Of a stretch of 64,000 bases of DNA, positions 52,876 to 63,118 are shown piece after piece. The translations under genes were made by a program, and so were the position numbers. The notes under the pieces were generated by a model that had not been told where the DNA came from, searched no databases, and saw only the letters and a program-made list of their open reading frames with translations. Positions within the stretch are counted from its first letter, which is position 1. Every line of letters begins with the position of its first letter. Location of the stretch: positions 241,873 to 305,872 of the forward strand of contig NZ_FVZF01000001.1 of assembly GCF_900168265.1 (NCBI RefSeq), written 5' to 3'. Source of the DNA: Salegentibacter salarius. GTDB taxonomy: Bacteria > Bacteroidota > Bacteroidia > Flavobacteriales > Flavobacteriaceae.

Positions 52876-55437
52876 CTAAGATTCTGTTTCTTCAATTGCT
52901 TTATCAATTTTTATGGTCAATTCATTTTTCTCTTCATCAAGATCCATAAAAATCTTATCGCCTTCTTTTAATTTTGAAGTAATGATTTCTTCAGCCAGTG
53001 CGTCTTCAATATACTTTTGAATAGCCCTGTTTAAAGGTCTTGCTCCATATTGCTTATCGAATCCTTTTTCAGCAATATAATCTTTGGCTTTATCACTTAA
53101 AGTTAAGCTATAACCAAGACTTCCAATCCTGCTGAATAATTTCACCAATTCAATATCAATAATTTTGTGGATGTCTTCACGTTCAAGACTATTGAAGATC
53201 ACTACATCATCAATTCTGTTTAGAAATTCTGGAGCAAATGCTTTTTTAAGCGCATTTTCTATCACGCTTCTAGCATTTTCATCGGCTTGAGAACGTTGAG
53301 AAGAAGTTCCAAATCCAACTCCCTGTCCAAAATCTTTTAATTTTCTTGCTCCAATATTGGAGGTCATTATAATAATGGTATTTCTAAAATCGATTTTTCT
53401 TCCGAGACTATCGGTTAAATATCCGTCATCTAACACCTGAAGTAGCATATTGAAAACATCTGGGTGCGCTTTTTCAACCTCGTCAAGCAGAATCACGGCA
53501 TAAGGTTTTCTACGAACTTTTTCGGTAAGCTGACCACCTTCTTCGTAACCTACGTATCCCGGAGGTGCTCCAATTAACCTGGAAATAGCGAACTTCTCCA
53601 TGTATTCACTCATATCTATTCGAATAAGTGAATCATCGTTATCAAATAATTCTCTCGCTAAAACTTTCGCCAACTGTGTTTTACCTACACCAGTTTGTCC
53701 TAAAAATATGAACGAACCAATTGGTTTATTAGGATCTTTAAGCCCGGCACGGTTTCTTTGGATAGCTTTTACCACTTTACCAACCGCATCATCCTGGCCA
53801 ATCACTTTTCCTTTTATTTTCTTAGGAAGTTCAACCAGTTTATTGCTCTCAGTTTGGGCAATTCGGTTTACCGGAACACCGGTCATCATAGAAACCACAT
53901 CTGCAACGCTATCTTCGTCAACTGTTTCTTTATGCTTTTTAGATTCCTCTTCCCATTTTTCCTGTGCTACCTGAAGTTCTTTTTCAAGATTTTTTTCGTC
54001 GTCTCTAAGTTTTGCAGCTTCTTCGTATTTCTGCTTTTTAACAACTGAGTTTTTCTTTTCACGAACTTCTTCCAGCTTGCGTTCCAGGTCTAAAATCTGT
54101 TTTGGAACATCTATATTGGTAATGTGTACACGAGATCCCGCTTCATCTAAAGCATCTATAGCTTTATCTGGTAAAAACCGATCGGTTAAATACCTGTTGG
54201 TTAATTTCACACAGGCTTCAATCGCTTCATCAGTATAAGAAACGTTGTGGTGATCTTCGTATTTGTCTTTTATATTATTAAGGATTTCTATAGTTTCCTC
54301 TACCGTGGTAGGCTCGACTATAACCTTTTGGAACCTTCTTTCTAAAGCACCATCTTTCTCGATATATTGACGGTATTCATCTAAAGTAGTGGCTCCAATA
54401 CATTGAATTTCACCCCTGGCCAATGCAGGTTTAAACATATTGCTCGCATCCAGACTTCCTGTAGCGCCACCGGCACCTACAATGGTATGAATCTCATCTA
54501 TAAAAAGAATAATATCATCATTCTTTTCAAGCTCGTTCATCACGGCTTTCATACGTTCTTCAAACTGGCCACGGTACTTGGTTCCTGCTACTAAACTTGC
54601 CAGATCCAAAGTTACCACGCGTTTATCGAAAAGTATTCTAGAAACTTTGCGCTGTACAATTCTAAGAGCTAAACCTTCAGCAATAGCCGATTTACCAACT
54701 CCGGGTTCACCGATTAGTAGTGGGTTGTTTTTCTTTCTTCTACTTAAAATCTGCGAAACTCTTTCAATCTCTTTCTGACGTCCAACTACAGGATCAAGTT
54801 TATCGTTTTCGGCCATCGCGGTTAGATCCCTTCCGAAGTTATCTAAAACTGGAGTTTTAGATTTTTTAGAAGTTTTCCCGGAACCGCTGCCGCCTCCGCT
54901 AAACGGATTATCCTTAGTAGCGTCATCTGTACTGCTATCATCATCAGAAAATGACTCTGCCGTTGGGTTATCCTGAAAATCAGTTTCATCGCTAGCTATC
55001 ATATATTTGAATTGATCTTTAACCCCATCGTAGTCTACTTTAAGTTTATTAAGTAGCTTGGTAGTAGGGTCATTCTCATTTCTTAAAATGCAAAGCAGTA
55101 AATGAGCTGTATTTATATTAGAACTTTGAAAAAGCTTAGCTTCTAAAAAAGTTGTTTTTAGGGCGCGTTCTGCCTGGCGAGTAAGGTGTAAATTCCTTTT
55201 CTCGTTAGAAACCGCAGTAGATTCGGGATTTGCAGGGCTAAGTATTTCTACCTTACGTCTTAAATGACTTAAATCTATATCTAAGGCGTTTAATATATCT
55301 ATGGCCTTGCCATCTCCATCTCGCAGCAAACCAAGCATAAGATGTTCAGTACCAATAAAATCGTGGCCTAAACGCAGTGCTTCTTCTTTGCTATATGCGA
55401 TTACATCTTTTACTCTAGGGGAAAAATTATCATCCAT
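52876..55437 (-). CDS. clpC: ATP-dependent Clp protease ATPase subunit ClpC
   Basis: This 853-residue AAA+ unfoldase has two Clp-N repeats (about residues 1-150) and an unusual Ser/Asp/Gly-rich linker (about 155-195). The first AAA module has Walker A GEPGVGKS (243-250). A UVR-type middle helix pair (REKKNSVVKKQKYEEAAKLRDDEKN, key part KYEEAAKLRDDEK) identifies ClpC rather than ClpB or ClpA. The second AAA module has GQTGVGKTQ and GYVGYEEGGQLTEKV. It unfolds proteins for ClpP. It is a single gene with its own terminator, divergent from gyrA. Confidence 0.95.
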   Translation of the reverse strand: MDDNFSPRVKDVIAYSKEEALRLGHDFIGTEHLMLGLLRDGDGKAIDILNALDIDLSHLRRKVEILSPANPESTAVSNEKRNLHLTRQAERALKTTFLEAKLFQSSNINTAHLLLCILRNENDPTTKLLNKLKVDYDGVKDQFKYMIASDETDFQDNPTAESFSDDDSSTDDATKDNPFSGGGSGSGKTSKKSKTPVLDNFGRDLTAMAENDKLDPVVGRQKEIERVSQILSRRKKNNPLLIGEPGVGKSAIAEGLALRIVQRKVSRILFDKRVVTLDLASLVAGTKYRGQFEERMKAVMNELEKNDDIILFIDEIHTIVGAGGATGSLDASNMFKPALARGEIQCIGATTLDEYRQYIEKDGALERRFQKVIVEPTTVEETIEILNNIKDKYEDHHNVSYTDEAIEACVKLTNRYLTDRFLPDKAIDALDEAGSRVHITNIDVPKQILDLERKLEEVREKKNSVVKKQKYEEAAKLRDDEKNLEKELQVAQEKWEEESKKHKETVDEDSVADVVSMMTGVPVNRIAQTESNKLVELPKKIKGKVIGQDDAVGKVVKAIQRNRAGLKDPNKPIGSFIFLGQTGVGKTQLAKVLARELFDNDDSLIRIDMSEYMEKFAISRLIGAPPGYVGYEEGGQLTEKVRRKPYAVILLDEVEKAHPDVFNMLLQVLDDGYLTDSLGRKIDFRNTIIIMTSNIGARKLKDFGQGVGFGTSSQRSQADENARSVIENALKKAFAPEFLNRIDDVVIFNSLEREDIHKIIDIELVKLFSRIGSLGYSLTLSDKAKDYIAEKGFDKQYGARPLNRAIQKYIEDALAEEIITSKLKEGDKIFMDLDEEKNELTIKIDKAIEETES

Positions 55438-55519
55438 CTTTATCTTCCTTTCTCTCTATGATTTATTCAGTACATAACTTTCAAAAATTGTACCTAATCC
55501 TATGATATTAGCTAATTGA

Positions 55520-55527
55520 CAAAATTA
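55520..55527 (-). promoter_or_regulatory. Candidate -7 promoter box for clpC
   Basis: The minus strand reads TAATTTTG, matching TAnnTTTG, 82 bases before the clpC ATG. The longer leader makes this less certain than the other boxes. No CIRCE-type repeat or CtsR site was recognised. Confidence 0.35.
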
Positions 55528-55656
55528 CTTTCAATAATCAAAGGGTAAAATAAGGAACTTATTAACGATAGCACACTAAATATTTGTTAATAAAATCTGG
55601 TTAAACAATACGCCAAACAGGGCTTTAACATCTATAAAATATGTAAATTGGCACGT

Positions 55657-55664
55657 TAGATTTG
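55657..55664 (+). promoter_or_regulatory. Candidate -7 promoter box (TAGATTTG) for gyrA
   Basis: It matches TAnnTTTG 22 bases before the gyrA ATG. No TTG was found at the expected spacing. Confidence 0.5.
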
Positions 55665-55686
55665 AGAACTAAAATAAAAATACAAT

Positions 55687-58218
55687 ATGGCTGAAGGAGA
55701 AAAGCTTATTCCTATAAATATTGAAGATGAAATGAAATCGGCCTACATTGATTATTCAATGTCGGTCATTGTGTCACGTGCTTTACCAGATGTTCGTGAT
55801 GGTTTAAAACCGGTGCATCGCCGGGTTTTATATGGAATGTATGAACTTGGAGTACTTTCCAATCGCTCTTATAAAAAATCTGCCAGGATTGTTGGGGAAG
55901 TATTAGGTAAGTTTCACCCGCACGGAGATTCTTCGGTTTATGATACCATGGTGAGAATGGCTCAGCATTGGAGTATGAGGTATATGCTTGTAGACGGCCA
56001 GGGTAACTTTGGATCTGTAGATGGTGATAGCCCTGCGGCAATGCGTTATACCGAGGCCAGAATGCGTAAGATCAGTGAGGATATGCTTGCTGATATCGAC
56101 AAGGAAACGGTAGATACTCAGTTAAACTTTGATGATTCATTAAACGAGCCCGTAGTACTTCCAACGCGTATTCCCAACCTTCTTGTAAATGGAGCCAGTG
56201 GTATTGCGGTTGGTATGGCCACTAATATGGCGCCTCATAATATCTCTGAAGTAATAGACGGAACCGTTGCTTATATAGACAATCACGACATTGAGATTGA
56301 TGAACTTATGGAGCATATTAAAGCTCCAGATTTTCCAACCGGAGGAATAATTTATGGTTACGACGGAGTTCGTGAAGCTTTTAAAACCGGAAGAGGGCGT
56401 ATTGTTATGCGCGCCAAATCTTCATTAGAAGAAATCAACGGGAAAGAGTTTTTAGTAGTTACCGAGATTCCTTACCAGGTGAATAAGGCAGATATGATCA
56501 AGAAAACTGCCGATCTTGTAAATGAAAAGAAAATTGAAGGGATTAGTCTTATTAGAGATGAATCTGATAGAAACGGGATGCGTATCGTTTATCAATTGAA
56601 ACGAGATGCTATTCCAAATATCGTATTAAATACGCTTTATAAACATACTGCATTACAAACTTCTTTTAGTGTAAATAATATTGCGCTTGTGAATGGAAGG
56701 CCAGAGATGCTTAATTTAAAAGATATTATTTATCATTTTATTGAGCACAGGCACGAAGTTGTTGTAAGAAGAACAGAGTATGAACTCAAGAAAGCAGAAG
56801 ATAGAGCTCATATCCTTGAAGGATTAATTATCGCTTCAGATAATATAGATGAAGTTATTGCATTAATTCGTTCTTCCAGCAATGCAGAAGAAGCCCGAAA
56901 CAAATTAATAGAGCGTTTCGAGCTTACCGAAGTTCAGGCGAAGGCGATCGTAGAAATGCGATTGCGCCAGCTTACAGGACTGGAGCAGGATAAACTTCGT
57001 GCAGAGTATGACGAAATAATGGCAACCATAGAAGATCTTAAAGACATTTTGGCGCGTAAAGAGCGTAGAATGCAAGTTATTAAGGACGAACTTCTGGAAA
57101 TAAAAGAAAAGTACGGAGACGAGAGACGTTCTACCATAGAATATTCTGGCGGCGATCTAAGTATAGAAGATATGATCCCAGATGAACGTGTGGTAATTAC
57201 AATCTCTCACGCCGGATATATTAAAAGAACTTCCCTAAACGAATATAAAACGCAAAATAGGGGAGGAGTTGGCCAAAAAGGTTCTAATACAAGAAATGAA
57301 GATTTCTTAGAATATTTATTCTCTGGAACCAACCACCAGTATATGTTATTCTTTACTCAAAAAGGAAAATGTTTCTGGATGAGGGTTTACGAAATTCCTG
57401 AAGGTAGTAAAGCTTCTAAAGGTAGAGCTATTCAGAACCTTATCAATATAGACCCAGATGATCGCGTAAAAGCATTTATATGTACCCAGGATCTTAAGGA
57501 TGAAGAGTATATAAATAAACATTATGTGATTATGGCCACCAAAAAAGGCCAGGTTAAGAAAACTTCTCTAGAGCAATATTCAAGACCCCGAACTAATGGT
57601 ATAAATGCTATTACTATTAAGGAAGACGATGAATTGCTAGAAGCAAAGTTAACCAACGGTGATAGCCAGGTAATGCTTGCTGTAAGAAGTGGTAAAGCTA
57701 TTAGGTTTGAAGAAGGGAAAACCAGACCCATGGGAAGAAACGCTTCAGGGGTAAGAGGAATTACACTTGCCGATGATAAAGACGAAGTAGTAGGAATGAT
57801 CTCTGTTGAAGATTTTAATTCAGATATCCTTGTAGTTTCTGAAAATGGATACGGAAAAAGATCCAGCCTCGAAGACTATAGAATTACTAACCGTGGCGGA
57901 AAAGGTGTCAAAACAATTTCCATTACCGAAAAAACCGGAAGTCTTGTTGCAATTAAAAATGTATCAGATGAAGAGGATATCATGATCATCAATAAATCTG
58001 GAATTGTAATAAGAATGGAGGTCTCTAATCTTAGAGTTATGGGTCGTGCAACCCAGGGAGTTAGATTGATCAATCTTAAAGGGAACGATGCCATTGCTGC
58101 TGTTGCAAAAGTGCTTCATGATGAAGACGATGTAGAGCTCATGGAAGACCCGGAAAAGACTGAAGATGCTGAAGAAAACCCAAATGGCACAACTATTGTA
58201 GACGATAGTGAAGAATAA
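55687..58218 (+). CDS. gyrA: DNA gyrase subunit A
   Basis: This 843-residue type II topoisomerase subunit has catalytic Tyr121 in [10 protein letters not shown]. The quinolone-determining region [17 protein letters not shown] has Ser82 and Asp86 at the positions of E. coli Ser83 and Asp87, so the common resistance changes are absent. The C-terminal beta-pinwheel begins near residue 500 and includes the GyrA box [10 protein letters not shown] (a Q(R/K)RGG(R/K)G-type motif), which separates it from ParC. The C-terminal tail is acidic. It introduces negative supercoils with GyrB. The TPR gene follows after 21 bases. Confidence 0.96.
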   Translation: MAEGEKLIPINIEDEMKSAYIDYSMSVIVSRALPDVRDGLKPVHRRVLYGMYELGVLSNRSYKKSARIVGEVLGKFHPHGDSSVYDTMVRMAQHWSMRYMLVDGQGNFGSVDGDSPAAMRYTEARMRKISEDMLADIDKETVDTQLNFDDSLNEPVVLPTRIPNLLVNGASGIAVGMATNMAPHNISEVIDGTVAYIDNHDIEIDELMEHIKAPDFPTGGIIYGYDGVREAFKTGRGRIVMRAKSSLEEINGKEFLVVTEIPYQVNKADMIKKTADLVNEKKIEGISLIRDESDRNGMRIVYQLKRDAIPNIVLNTLYKHTALQTSFSVNNIALVNGRPEMLNLKDIIYHFIEHRHEVVVRRTEYELKKAEDRAHILEGLIIASDNIDEVIALIRSSSNAEEARNKLIERFELTEVQAKAIVEMRLRQLTGLEQDKLRAEYDEIMATIEDLKDILARKERRMQVIKDELLEIKEKYGDERRSTIEYSGGDLSIEDMIPDERVVITISHAGYIKRTSLNEYKTQNRGGVGQKGSNTRNEDFLEYLFSGTNHQYMLFFTQKGKCFWMRVYEIPEGSKASKGRAIQNLINIDPDDRVKAFICTQDLKDEEYINKHYVIMATKKGQVKKTSLEQYSRPRTNGINAITIKEDDELLEAKLTNGDSQVMLAVRSGKAIRFEEGKTRPMGRNASGVRGITLADDKDEVVGMISVEDFNSDILVVSENGYGKRSSLEDYRITNRGGKGVKTISITEKTGSLVAIKNVSDEEDIMIINKSGIVIRMEVSNLRVMGRATQGVRLINLKGNDAIAAVAKVLHDEDDVELMEDPEKTEDAEENPNGTTIVDDSEE

Positions 58219-58239
58219 CTAAATAAAAACCAAAACAAG

Positions 58240-59481
58240 ATGAAAACTAATATTTTTACTGTAGCGTTGTCATTTTTATCGGTGGCTGCCGTTGCACAAA
58301 AAAGTGAAATTAGAGATGCGGGTGATGCCGTAGAAGATGGCAACTATGCAGAGGCCAAAACTGAATTACAAACTGCTGAATCTATGCTTTCTGAAGCTAA
58401 TGAGAAGTGGACCGAAAGATTCTATCTTTATAAAGGACAAGCTTATTTAGGAAGTGGTGAGAATGCTTCTCTTGAAGACCTTGAGACTGCAGCTGAGGCT
58501 TTTCAAAAAGCTCAGGAGTTAGGCAATGAAGAAGAAGCCGTTCAGGGTTTTGATCAGGTTAGAAATGCCTTGGTTCAGAGTGCTATCAACGATCAAAATA
58601 CTGAAGATTTCGAGAGTGCTTCAGATAAGTTGTACTACAGTTATCAATTAAATAAGCAGGATACTCTTTATTTATATTACGCTGCTGCCAACTCTTTAAA
58701 TGGGCAGGACTATGCTACAGCATTAGAATACTATAAAGATCTAAAAGAATTAGGTTTTGATGGTTCTGGTGTGGAATATGTTGCCACCAATGTAGAAACT
58801 GGTGAGGAGGAGATAATGAGTACTAAAGAGCAGAGAGATATAATGCTTAAAACAGGGGAATATGAAAACCCTCAGGACCGTAAAATTCCTTCTAAAAAAG
58901 GGGAGATCGCTAAAAACATTGCTTTAATATATATCCAGCAAGGTGAAGATGAGAAAGCAATTGATGCGATTAAAGATGCGAAAGCTGAAAATCCTGACAA
59001 TATTGCATTATTACAAGCTGAAGCTGATGTTTATTACCGAATGGGTAATAAAGAAAAGTATAATGAGTTGATGCAGGAAATGGTTAAGAAGAACCCTAAC
59101 GATCCTAACGTATACTATAACCTTGGTGTTACTGCTGCTGAATTAGGCGATAATGAAAAAGCCATTGAATATTATAAGCAAGCGCTAGAGATTGATCCTG
59201 AAATGACAAATGCAAGAATGAACATTGTTGTTGCTATTCTTGCAAAAGAGCGTGACATCATTGATGAAATGAATGAGCTTGGAATGAGTAAGGAAGATAA
59301 CAAGCGTTACGAGGAGCTTGAGGAAGAACGTAAAGAGATTTACGAACAAGCTGTTCCTTACCTTGAAAAAGTGATCGAATCAGATCCAGAAAATGTTAAT
59401 GTGATAAGAACAGCTATAAACATCTACAACCAATTGGGTGAAGAAGAAAAAGCTGCAGAACTTAAAGCTAGATTAGAGTAA
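58240..59481 (+). CDS. Exported tetratricopeptide repeat protein
   Basis: This 413-residue protein has a signal peptide (IFTVALSFLSVAAVAQ) and several TPR units. The clearest are NIALIYIQQGEDEKAIDAI, ADVYYRMGNKEKYNEL and the consensus-like repeat with VYYNLGVTAAELGDNEKAIEYYKQALEIDP. The mature protein is very acidic and probably periplasmic. TPRs mediate protein binding; the partner is unknown. It starts 21 bases after gyrA and ends before a strong terminator, so gyrA and this gene form one transcript, an arrangement I recall from other Flavobacteriia. Confidence 0.88.
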   Translation: MKTNIFTVALSFLSVAAVAQKSEIRDAGDAVEDGNYAEAKTELQTAESMLSEANEKWTERFYLYKGQAYLGSGENASLEDLETAAEAFQKAQELGNEEEAVQGFDQVRNALVQSAINDQNTEDFESASDKLYYSYQLNKQDTLYLYYAAANSLNGQDYATALEYYKDLKELGFDGSGVEYVATNVETGEEEIMSTKEQRDIMLKTGEYENPQDRKIPSKKGEIAKNIALIYIQQGEDEKAIDAIKDAKAENPDNIALLQAEADVYYRMGNKEKYNELMQEMVKKNPNDPNVYYNLGVTAAELGDNEKAIEYYKQALEIDPEMTNARMNIVVAILAKERDIIDEMNELGMSKEDNKRYEELEEERKEIYEQAVPYLEKVIESDPENVNVIRTAINIYNQLGEEEKAAELKARLE

Positions 59482-59504
59482 TAATTCTCTAAATATATTT
59501 TAAT

Positions 59505-59532
59505 AAACCACCGGACTTCCGGTGGTTTTTTT
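59505..59532 (+). terminator. Rho-independent terminator of the gyrA-TPR transcript
   Basis: A perfect 11-bp GC-containing stem (59505-59515 with 59518-59528) with a 2-base loop is followed by a T-run. Confidence 0.92.
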
Positions 59533-59608
59533 ATTTCATTAAATAAAAAAAAGCCCAAAGTACAGGAAGCATTTTACCGAAAGATTAAGAATTAATAACA
59601 AGTTTTGA

Positions 59609-60676
59609 ATGAAATCTAACGAGAGAATAATAATTATAGGAGGCGGTTTAAGCGGACTTACCTTAGCCTACAGGTTGTCACAAAAGAAAATAAAGACGAC
59701 CGTGCTGGAAGCTTCATCAAGAATAGGCGGAAGGATACAAACAGTTAAAGGTAACCTGGGAACGCCTATGGAATTAGGTGCAACCTGGTTTTCAGACCTG
59801 CATCCAAATCTAAACTCTTTAATTGAAGAATTAGAACTGAAAAAATATCCGCAATTTTCAAGAGGTAAATCATTGTTTCAAACCAAATCATTCGAGCCTC
59901 CGCAGGAATTTTTTGTCCCAGAATCTGAAAATTCATCTTACCGCATAGTAGGCGGTACGCAAATGTTGATTAATACTTTGAGTCAGAAACTACCTTCTGG
60001 AACTCTACGGCTTAATTCAAAAGTTACTTCTGTTGCAGAAGTTGGTGATCAATTATCGGTAGAAATTGCTAATGAAGAAAGTCAATTTGCCGATAAAGTT
60101 ATCTTGTGTTTACCGCCTCAGCTAGCCGGTACACAGATAAAATTTACTCCTAATTTGCCGGCTGATATGTCAAAAATTTTACCTGAAGTTCAAACCTGGA
60201 TGGCAGGTAGTATAAAATTCGCCCTGGAATATAAAGAGCCCTTTTGGAGGAATGCAGGATACTCAGGAATGTTTTACAGTCATTGCGGAATCGTTGCAGA
60301 AATGTACGATCATACTAATTTTGAACAAAATAAATTTGGATTTACGGGCTTTCTAAATGCTGGTGCAGTAAGTTATTCCCGGGAATTACGAGAAAAACTT
60401 GTATTGAAACAGTTAGATGAATTACTGGGAAAGAAAGCATTGGCACCCATAACTTATAAAGATAAAATTTGGGTAGATGAATTTATATCGGAAGGAAAAC
60501 AATTAGTTCAAAGACCGCATCAAAATAATGGCCATCCGCTTTTACAACAGAGCTACCTGAATGGAAAATTATACTTCTCTGGAACAGAAAACGCAGTTGA
60601 ATTTGCAGGTTATATGGAGGGAGCGGTTATTTCTGCCTTTAATACTCTAGCCAAATTAGGTTTTCACGAGAGATAA
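59609..60676 (+). CDS. FAD-dependent amine oxidase-like protein
   Basis: This 355-residue flavoprotein has the N-terminal dinucleotide motif IIGGGLSGLTLAYRL and the following acidic residue and Arg pair EASSRIGGRIQTV typical of monoamine oxidase-like enzymes. The substrate-domain block GATWFSDLHP and the C-terminal FAD-binding motif FSGTENAVEFAGYMEGAVISA complete the fold. No signal peptide or membrane anchor is present. Family members oxidise amines or desaturate carotenoid and porphyrin precursors. The substrate is not predictable, and the neighbours give no hint. It is a single gene. Confidence 0.85.
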   Translation: MKSNERIIIIGGGLSGLTLAYRLSQKKIKTTVLEASSRIGGRIQTVKGNLGTPMELGATWFSDLHPNLNSLIEELELKKYPQFSRGKSLFQTKSFEPPQEFFVPESENSSYRIVGGTQMLINTLSQKLPSGTLRLNSKVTSVAEVGDQLSVEIANEESQFADKVILCLPPQLAGTQIKFTPNLPADMSKILPEVQTWMAGSIKFALEYKEPFWRNAGYSGMFYSHCGIVAEMYDHTNFEQNKFGFTGFLNAGAVSYSRELREKLVLKQLDELLGKKALAPITYKDKIWVDEFISEGKQLVQRPHQNNGHPLLQQSYLNGKLYFSGTENAVEFAGYMEGAVISAFNTLAKLGFHER

Positions 60677-60870
60677 AGATAATCTGAATCTCTATAATAC
60701 TTCCAACACAAAAAAACGACCTATTCCTTTTTTATACTTCTATGATTATTATCATAAATAACTGGTTTATAATTAGTTATTTTTAATCTTTAAGTGAAAA
60801 GTAATTTTCATCGTCCCTAAATCAGCATTTTGAATACCCCCCAATCATTATTAATTAAAAATGAAAAATT

Positions 60871-61629
60871 ATGAAAAGAGCGGAGAACAAAGTGGTTATC
60901 GTAACCGGCGGTGCATTGGGAATCGGCAGGGAAACTTGCATTTTACTGGCAAAAGAAAAAGCAAAAGTTGCAGTAACAGATATTCTTGACCGGGAAGGGG
61001 AGGAGTTGGTAGCTGAAATAAAAAAATCAGGTGGTATAGCAAAATACTGGCACCTTGATGTTTCTGATGAACAGGAAGTTAAAAAAGTATATGCTGAAGT
61101 AGTCGAAGAATTCGGCAAACTTGACGCTACGGTAAATAATGCAGGTATTGCCGGTGTGGACAAACCAACTCATGAATTAACTGAAGATGAATGGGATTCT
61201 GTTATGAGCATAAATGTTAAAGGTGTTTTTTTCTGCACCAAGCATGCGATTCCACATATGCAGAAATCAGGAGGAGGAAGTATTATCAACCTTTCTTCAA
61301 TTTACGGGATCATTGGGGCGGGAGATATTCCACATTATCATGCTTCAAAAGGAGCTGTTAGATTAATGGCCAAGAATGATGCATTAATTTATGCTAAAGA
61401 TAAAATAAGAGTTAACTCTGTACACCCGGGATTCATCTGGACTCCGTTGGTAGAAGAATTTGGCAAAGATGTTCCAGATTTCAGGGAAAATCTTAATAAG
61501 TTTCATCCTATTGGACACGTAGGGGAACCTATGGATATTGCCTATGGAATACTGTATTTGGTATCAGATGAATCTAAATTTGTTACCGGCAGTGAATTGG
61601 TTATAGACGGAGGATACACCTGCAAGTAA
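60871..61629 (+). CDS. SDR oxidoreductase, glucose 1-dehydrogenase-like
   Basis: This 252-residue classical short-chain dehydrogenase has the cofactor loop TGGALGIGRETC and VNNAGIAG. The catalytic Ser is in INLSSIYGIIG, and the Tyr and Lys are in YHASKGAV (YxxxK). It ends with the common SELVIDGGYTCK tail. The segment VAVTDILDREGEEL after strand 2 has an Asp, which favours NAD over NADP. It resembles 3-oxoacyl reductase, glucose 1-dehydrogenase and cyclohexanol dehydrogenase types; the substrate is unknown. A start three residues earlier or later is not available in frame. Confidence 0.85.
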   Translation: MKRAENKVVIVTGGALGIGRETCILLAKEKAKVAVTDILDREGEELVAEIKKSGGIAKYWHLDVSDEQEVKKVYAEVVEEFGKLDATVNNAGIAGVDKPTHELTEDEWDSVMSINVKGVFFCTKHAIPHMQKSGGGSIINLSSIYGIIGAGDIPHYHASKGAVRLMAKNDALIYAKDKIRVNSVHPGFIWTPLVEEFGKDVPDFRENLNKFHPIGHVGEPMDIAYGILYLVSDESKFVTGSELVIDGGYTCK

Positions 61630-61751
61630 TTTGTCTCTGAAGATCTATTCAAATTATATTATATAAAAAAGAAGGATCAAGGATTTAACCAAGTTTATTG
61701 AGGAGTATCTTTATAATTCTATTGAGTAGGCGGGAGGAGAAGATGAAACTT

Positions 61752-62093
61752 CTAGTCTAGGAACGTTCTTATAAGAACAAGGAAAAATCCGAAAATAAAA
61801 ATTGAGGTAAAAATAAGCTTATTATGTTTTGCTAGCCAGTTGGGCAGGAAGATGTGAAAATTTTCTTTTTGGGAGCTTGAATATTTTCGCGCAATAAGCG
61901 TAATCGGGCAAAACATTTTAAAGATAAGTAGCACAAAGCCTTCTGCTATTACCAGTCCTATAGCGACCCAGGTGAAAGTGTTAATCTGGTTAGTAAGCCC
62001 TGAATAAACAATATAGAAGATAATTGACACGAAAAATAGCCACACCAGGGTGTGAATTAACTTAAGGAATAATAGTTTTTTATCCTTTACCAT
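61752..62093 (-). CDS. Small integral membrane protein, unknown function
   Basis: This 113-residue protein has three hydrophobic segments (about residues 8-30, 37-60 and 88-110). Between the second and third lies a conserved-looking loop, FCPITLIARKYSSSQKENFHIFLPNWLAKHNK, whose CPIT and FLPNWLAK parts are reminiscent of small membrane proteins such as DUF2784 and are familiar from Flavobacteriia. No function is known. It is convergent with the SDR gene to the left, and about 120 bases separate the two 3' ends. Confidence 0.7.
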   Translation of the reverse strand: MVKDKKLLFLKLIHTLVWLFFVSIIFYIVYSGLTNQINTFTWVAIGLVIAEGFVLLIFKMFCPITLIARKYSSSQKENFHIFLPNWLAKHNKLIFTSIFIFGFFLVLIRTFLD

Positions 62094-62384
62094 CGGGAAA
62101 ACTAAAATATTCTAACCGGATGGGCTTTTAAAATTAACTAACATTCACTAAGTTGTCAAACTAAATAAGAATTAAATTTTTAATTTCGCTGGTTTTGAGC
62201 TTATGATTGGTAACTGAATAGCCTTAAGTTTAAAATACTAATAGGATTGTATGTTAATTATTGGAATTAATTAAAAAATTTAGAGAAACTTCACTCTTCG
62301 CTTTTTATTTAGCTTGTTATTATTATTTTAGAGAAATAGAAAAATACTAAGATTAATTCACTATTTTATATTTAAAAATTAGAT

Positions 62385-62603
62385 ATGGGAAGACCTTCCA
62401 CAAAACCTAAAGATCTGCGTGACGGATATTATATTGAAGTCCGTAATAAAAATCAAAGAACTGGAATAAAAATCCGTAGGGATACCAAAGAACAACTGCT
62501 TCTGGCAATAGAGGAATATAAAGAAAGTAAAGAAGTTATTGTTCTGGGTAAATCTGAAAACGGAGTAATGAAAGATATTCCAGGCCTTGAAAGCAATTCG
62601 TAG
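62385..62603 (+). CDS. Small basic protein, unknown function
   Basis: This 72-residue protein begins MGRPSTKPKDLRDGYYIEVR. The first half is basic and strand-rich (YYIEVRNKNQRTGIKIRRDT), and the second is helical (KEQLLLAIEEYKESKEV). The GRPSTKPKDLRDG opening recalls short nucleic-acid-binding or transposon-associated proteins, but no domain can be named. No signal peptide or membrane span is present. It stands alone between a 290-base AT-rich gap and a 515-base gap with hairpins. Confidence 0.65.
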   Translation: MGRPSTKPKDLRDGYYIEVRNKNQRTGIKIRRDTKEQLLLAIEEYKESKEVIVLGKSENGVMKDIPGLESNS

Positions 62604-63118
62604 GCTTAGATTTAAGCCATACTTGGCCTCAAAATTGGAATTATTTAATAAACTTTGTTCCCTAAACTTTAAATGAGTACACGAAGTAAAACTCACAATT
62701 CATTTTTCCAGAGCATCGACATTATAAAAATATAAATCGAAAGCTCAAGAATAGCTCTTATAAAATTTATAGCTGTTCAATCTTGAGAAATAGCAAAGGG
62801 TAATTATATGATCAACATATAGTTACCCTTTATTTATGGTTTTTTGATAAGTTGATAGTCGGGGGCAATAAAGCGTTTTATGTGGACGGCATATCCTGTA
62901 TTTTATAGTTTTGGAAGATTCAATGCCTTTCAGATTAGCTTCAAAATTGAGATGAAATAACAATATACCGAGTGATTTATCTTTTATGTGTGTTAAACCT
63001 CCTTACTATAAGGAATGATTCCAAAAACTTTCTATCTCAGTTTAGTAAATTTTAAGAAAGACATTTGCAGCAATAGCCCTCATGGTTTGTACAATCAAAG
63101 TTGTGATGTTTTGGCTCA
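62604..63118. other. Non-coding region with hairpins between the small basic protein and the sensor kinase
   Basis: These 515 bases have no credible ORF in either direction; the longest open stretch on the minus strand (about 60 codons) lacks a start. The region holds an imperfect inverted repeat CTCAAGA/TCTTGAG (near 62740-62788) and a strong hairpin at 62795-62831. The kinase lies at its right edge with no partner response regulator downstream, so it could hold a decayed gene, but I could not recognise one. Confidence 0.5.
62795..62831 (+). terminator. Strong stem-loop, possible terminator
   Basis: A stem of about 16 bp with one G-T pair (AAAGGGTAA side and TTACCCTTT side) and a 5-base loop is followed by TATTTATGG and then a run of six T. 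It could end the transcript of the small basic protein 190 bases upstream, or a leftward transcript from the kinase. Confidence 0.55.

Noticed and set aside
61670..61780. A possible short coding fragment (KDLTKFIEEYLYNSIE, then a stop) downstream of the SDR gene.
   Set aside because: It has no start codon, has a stop directly upstream and another after about 17 codons, and resembles no family I recognise.
62830..63118. A decayed response-regulator gene downstream of the sensor kinase.
   Set aside because: Translating both strands showed no receiver or LytTR motif; the longest open stretch lacks a start and looks random.
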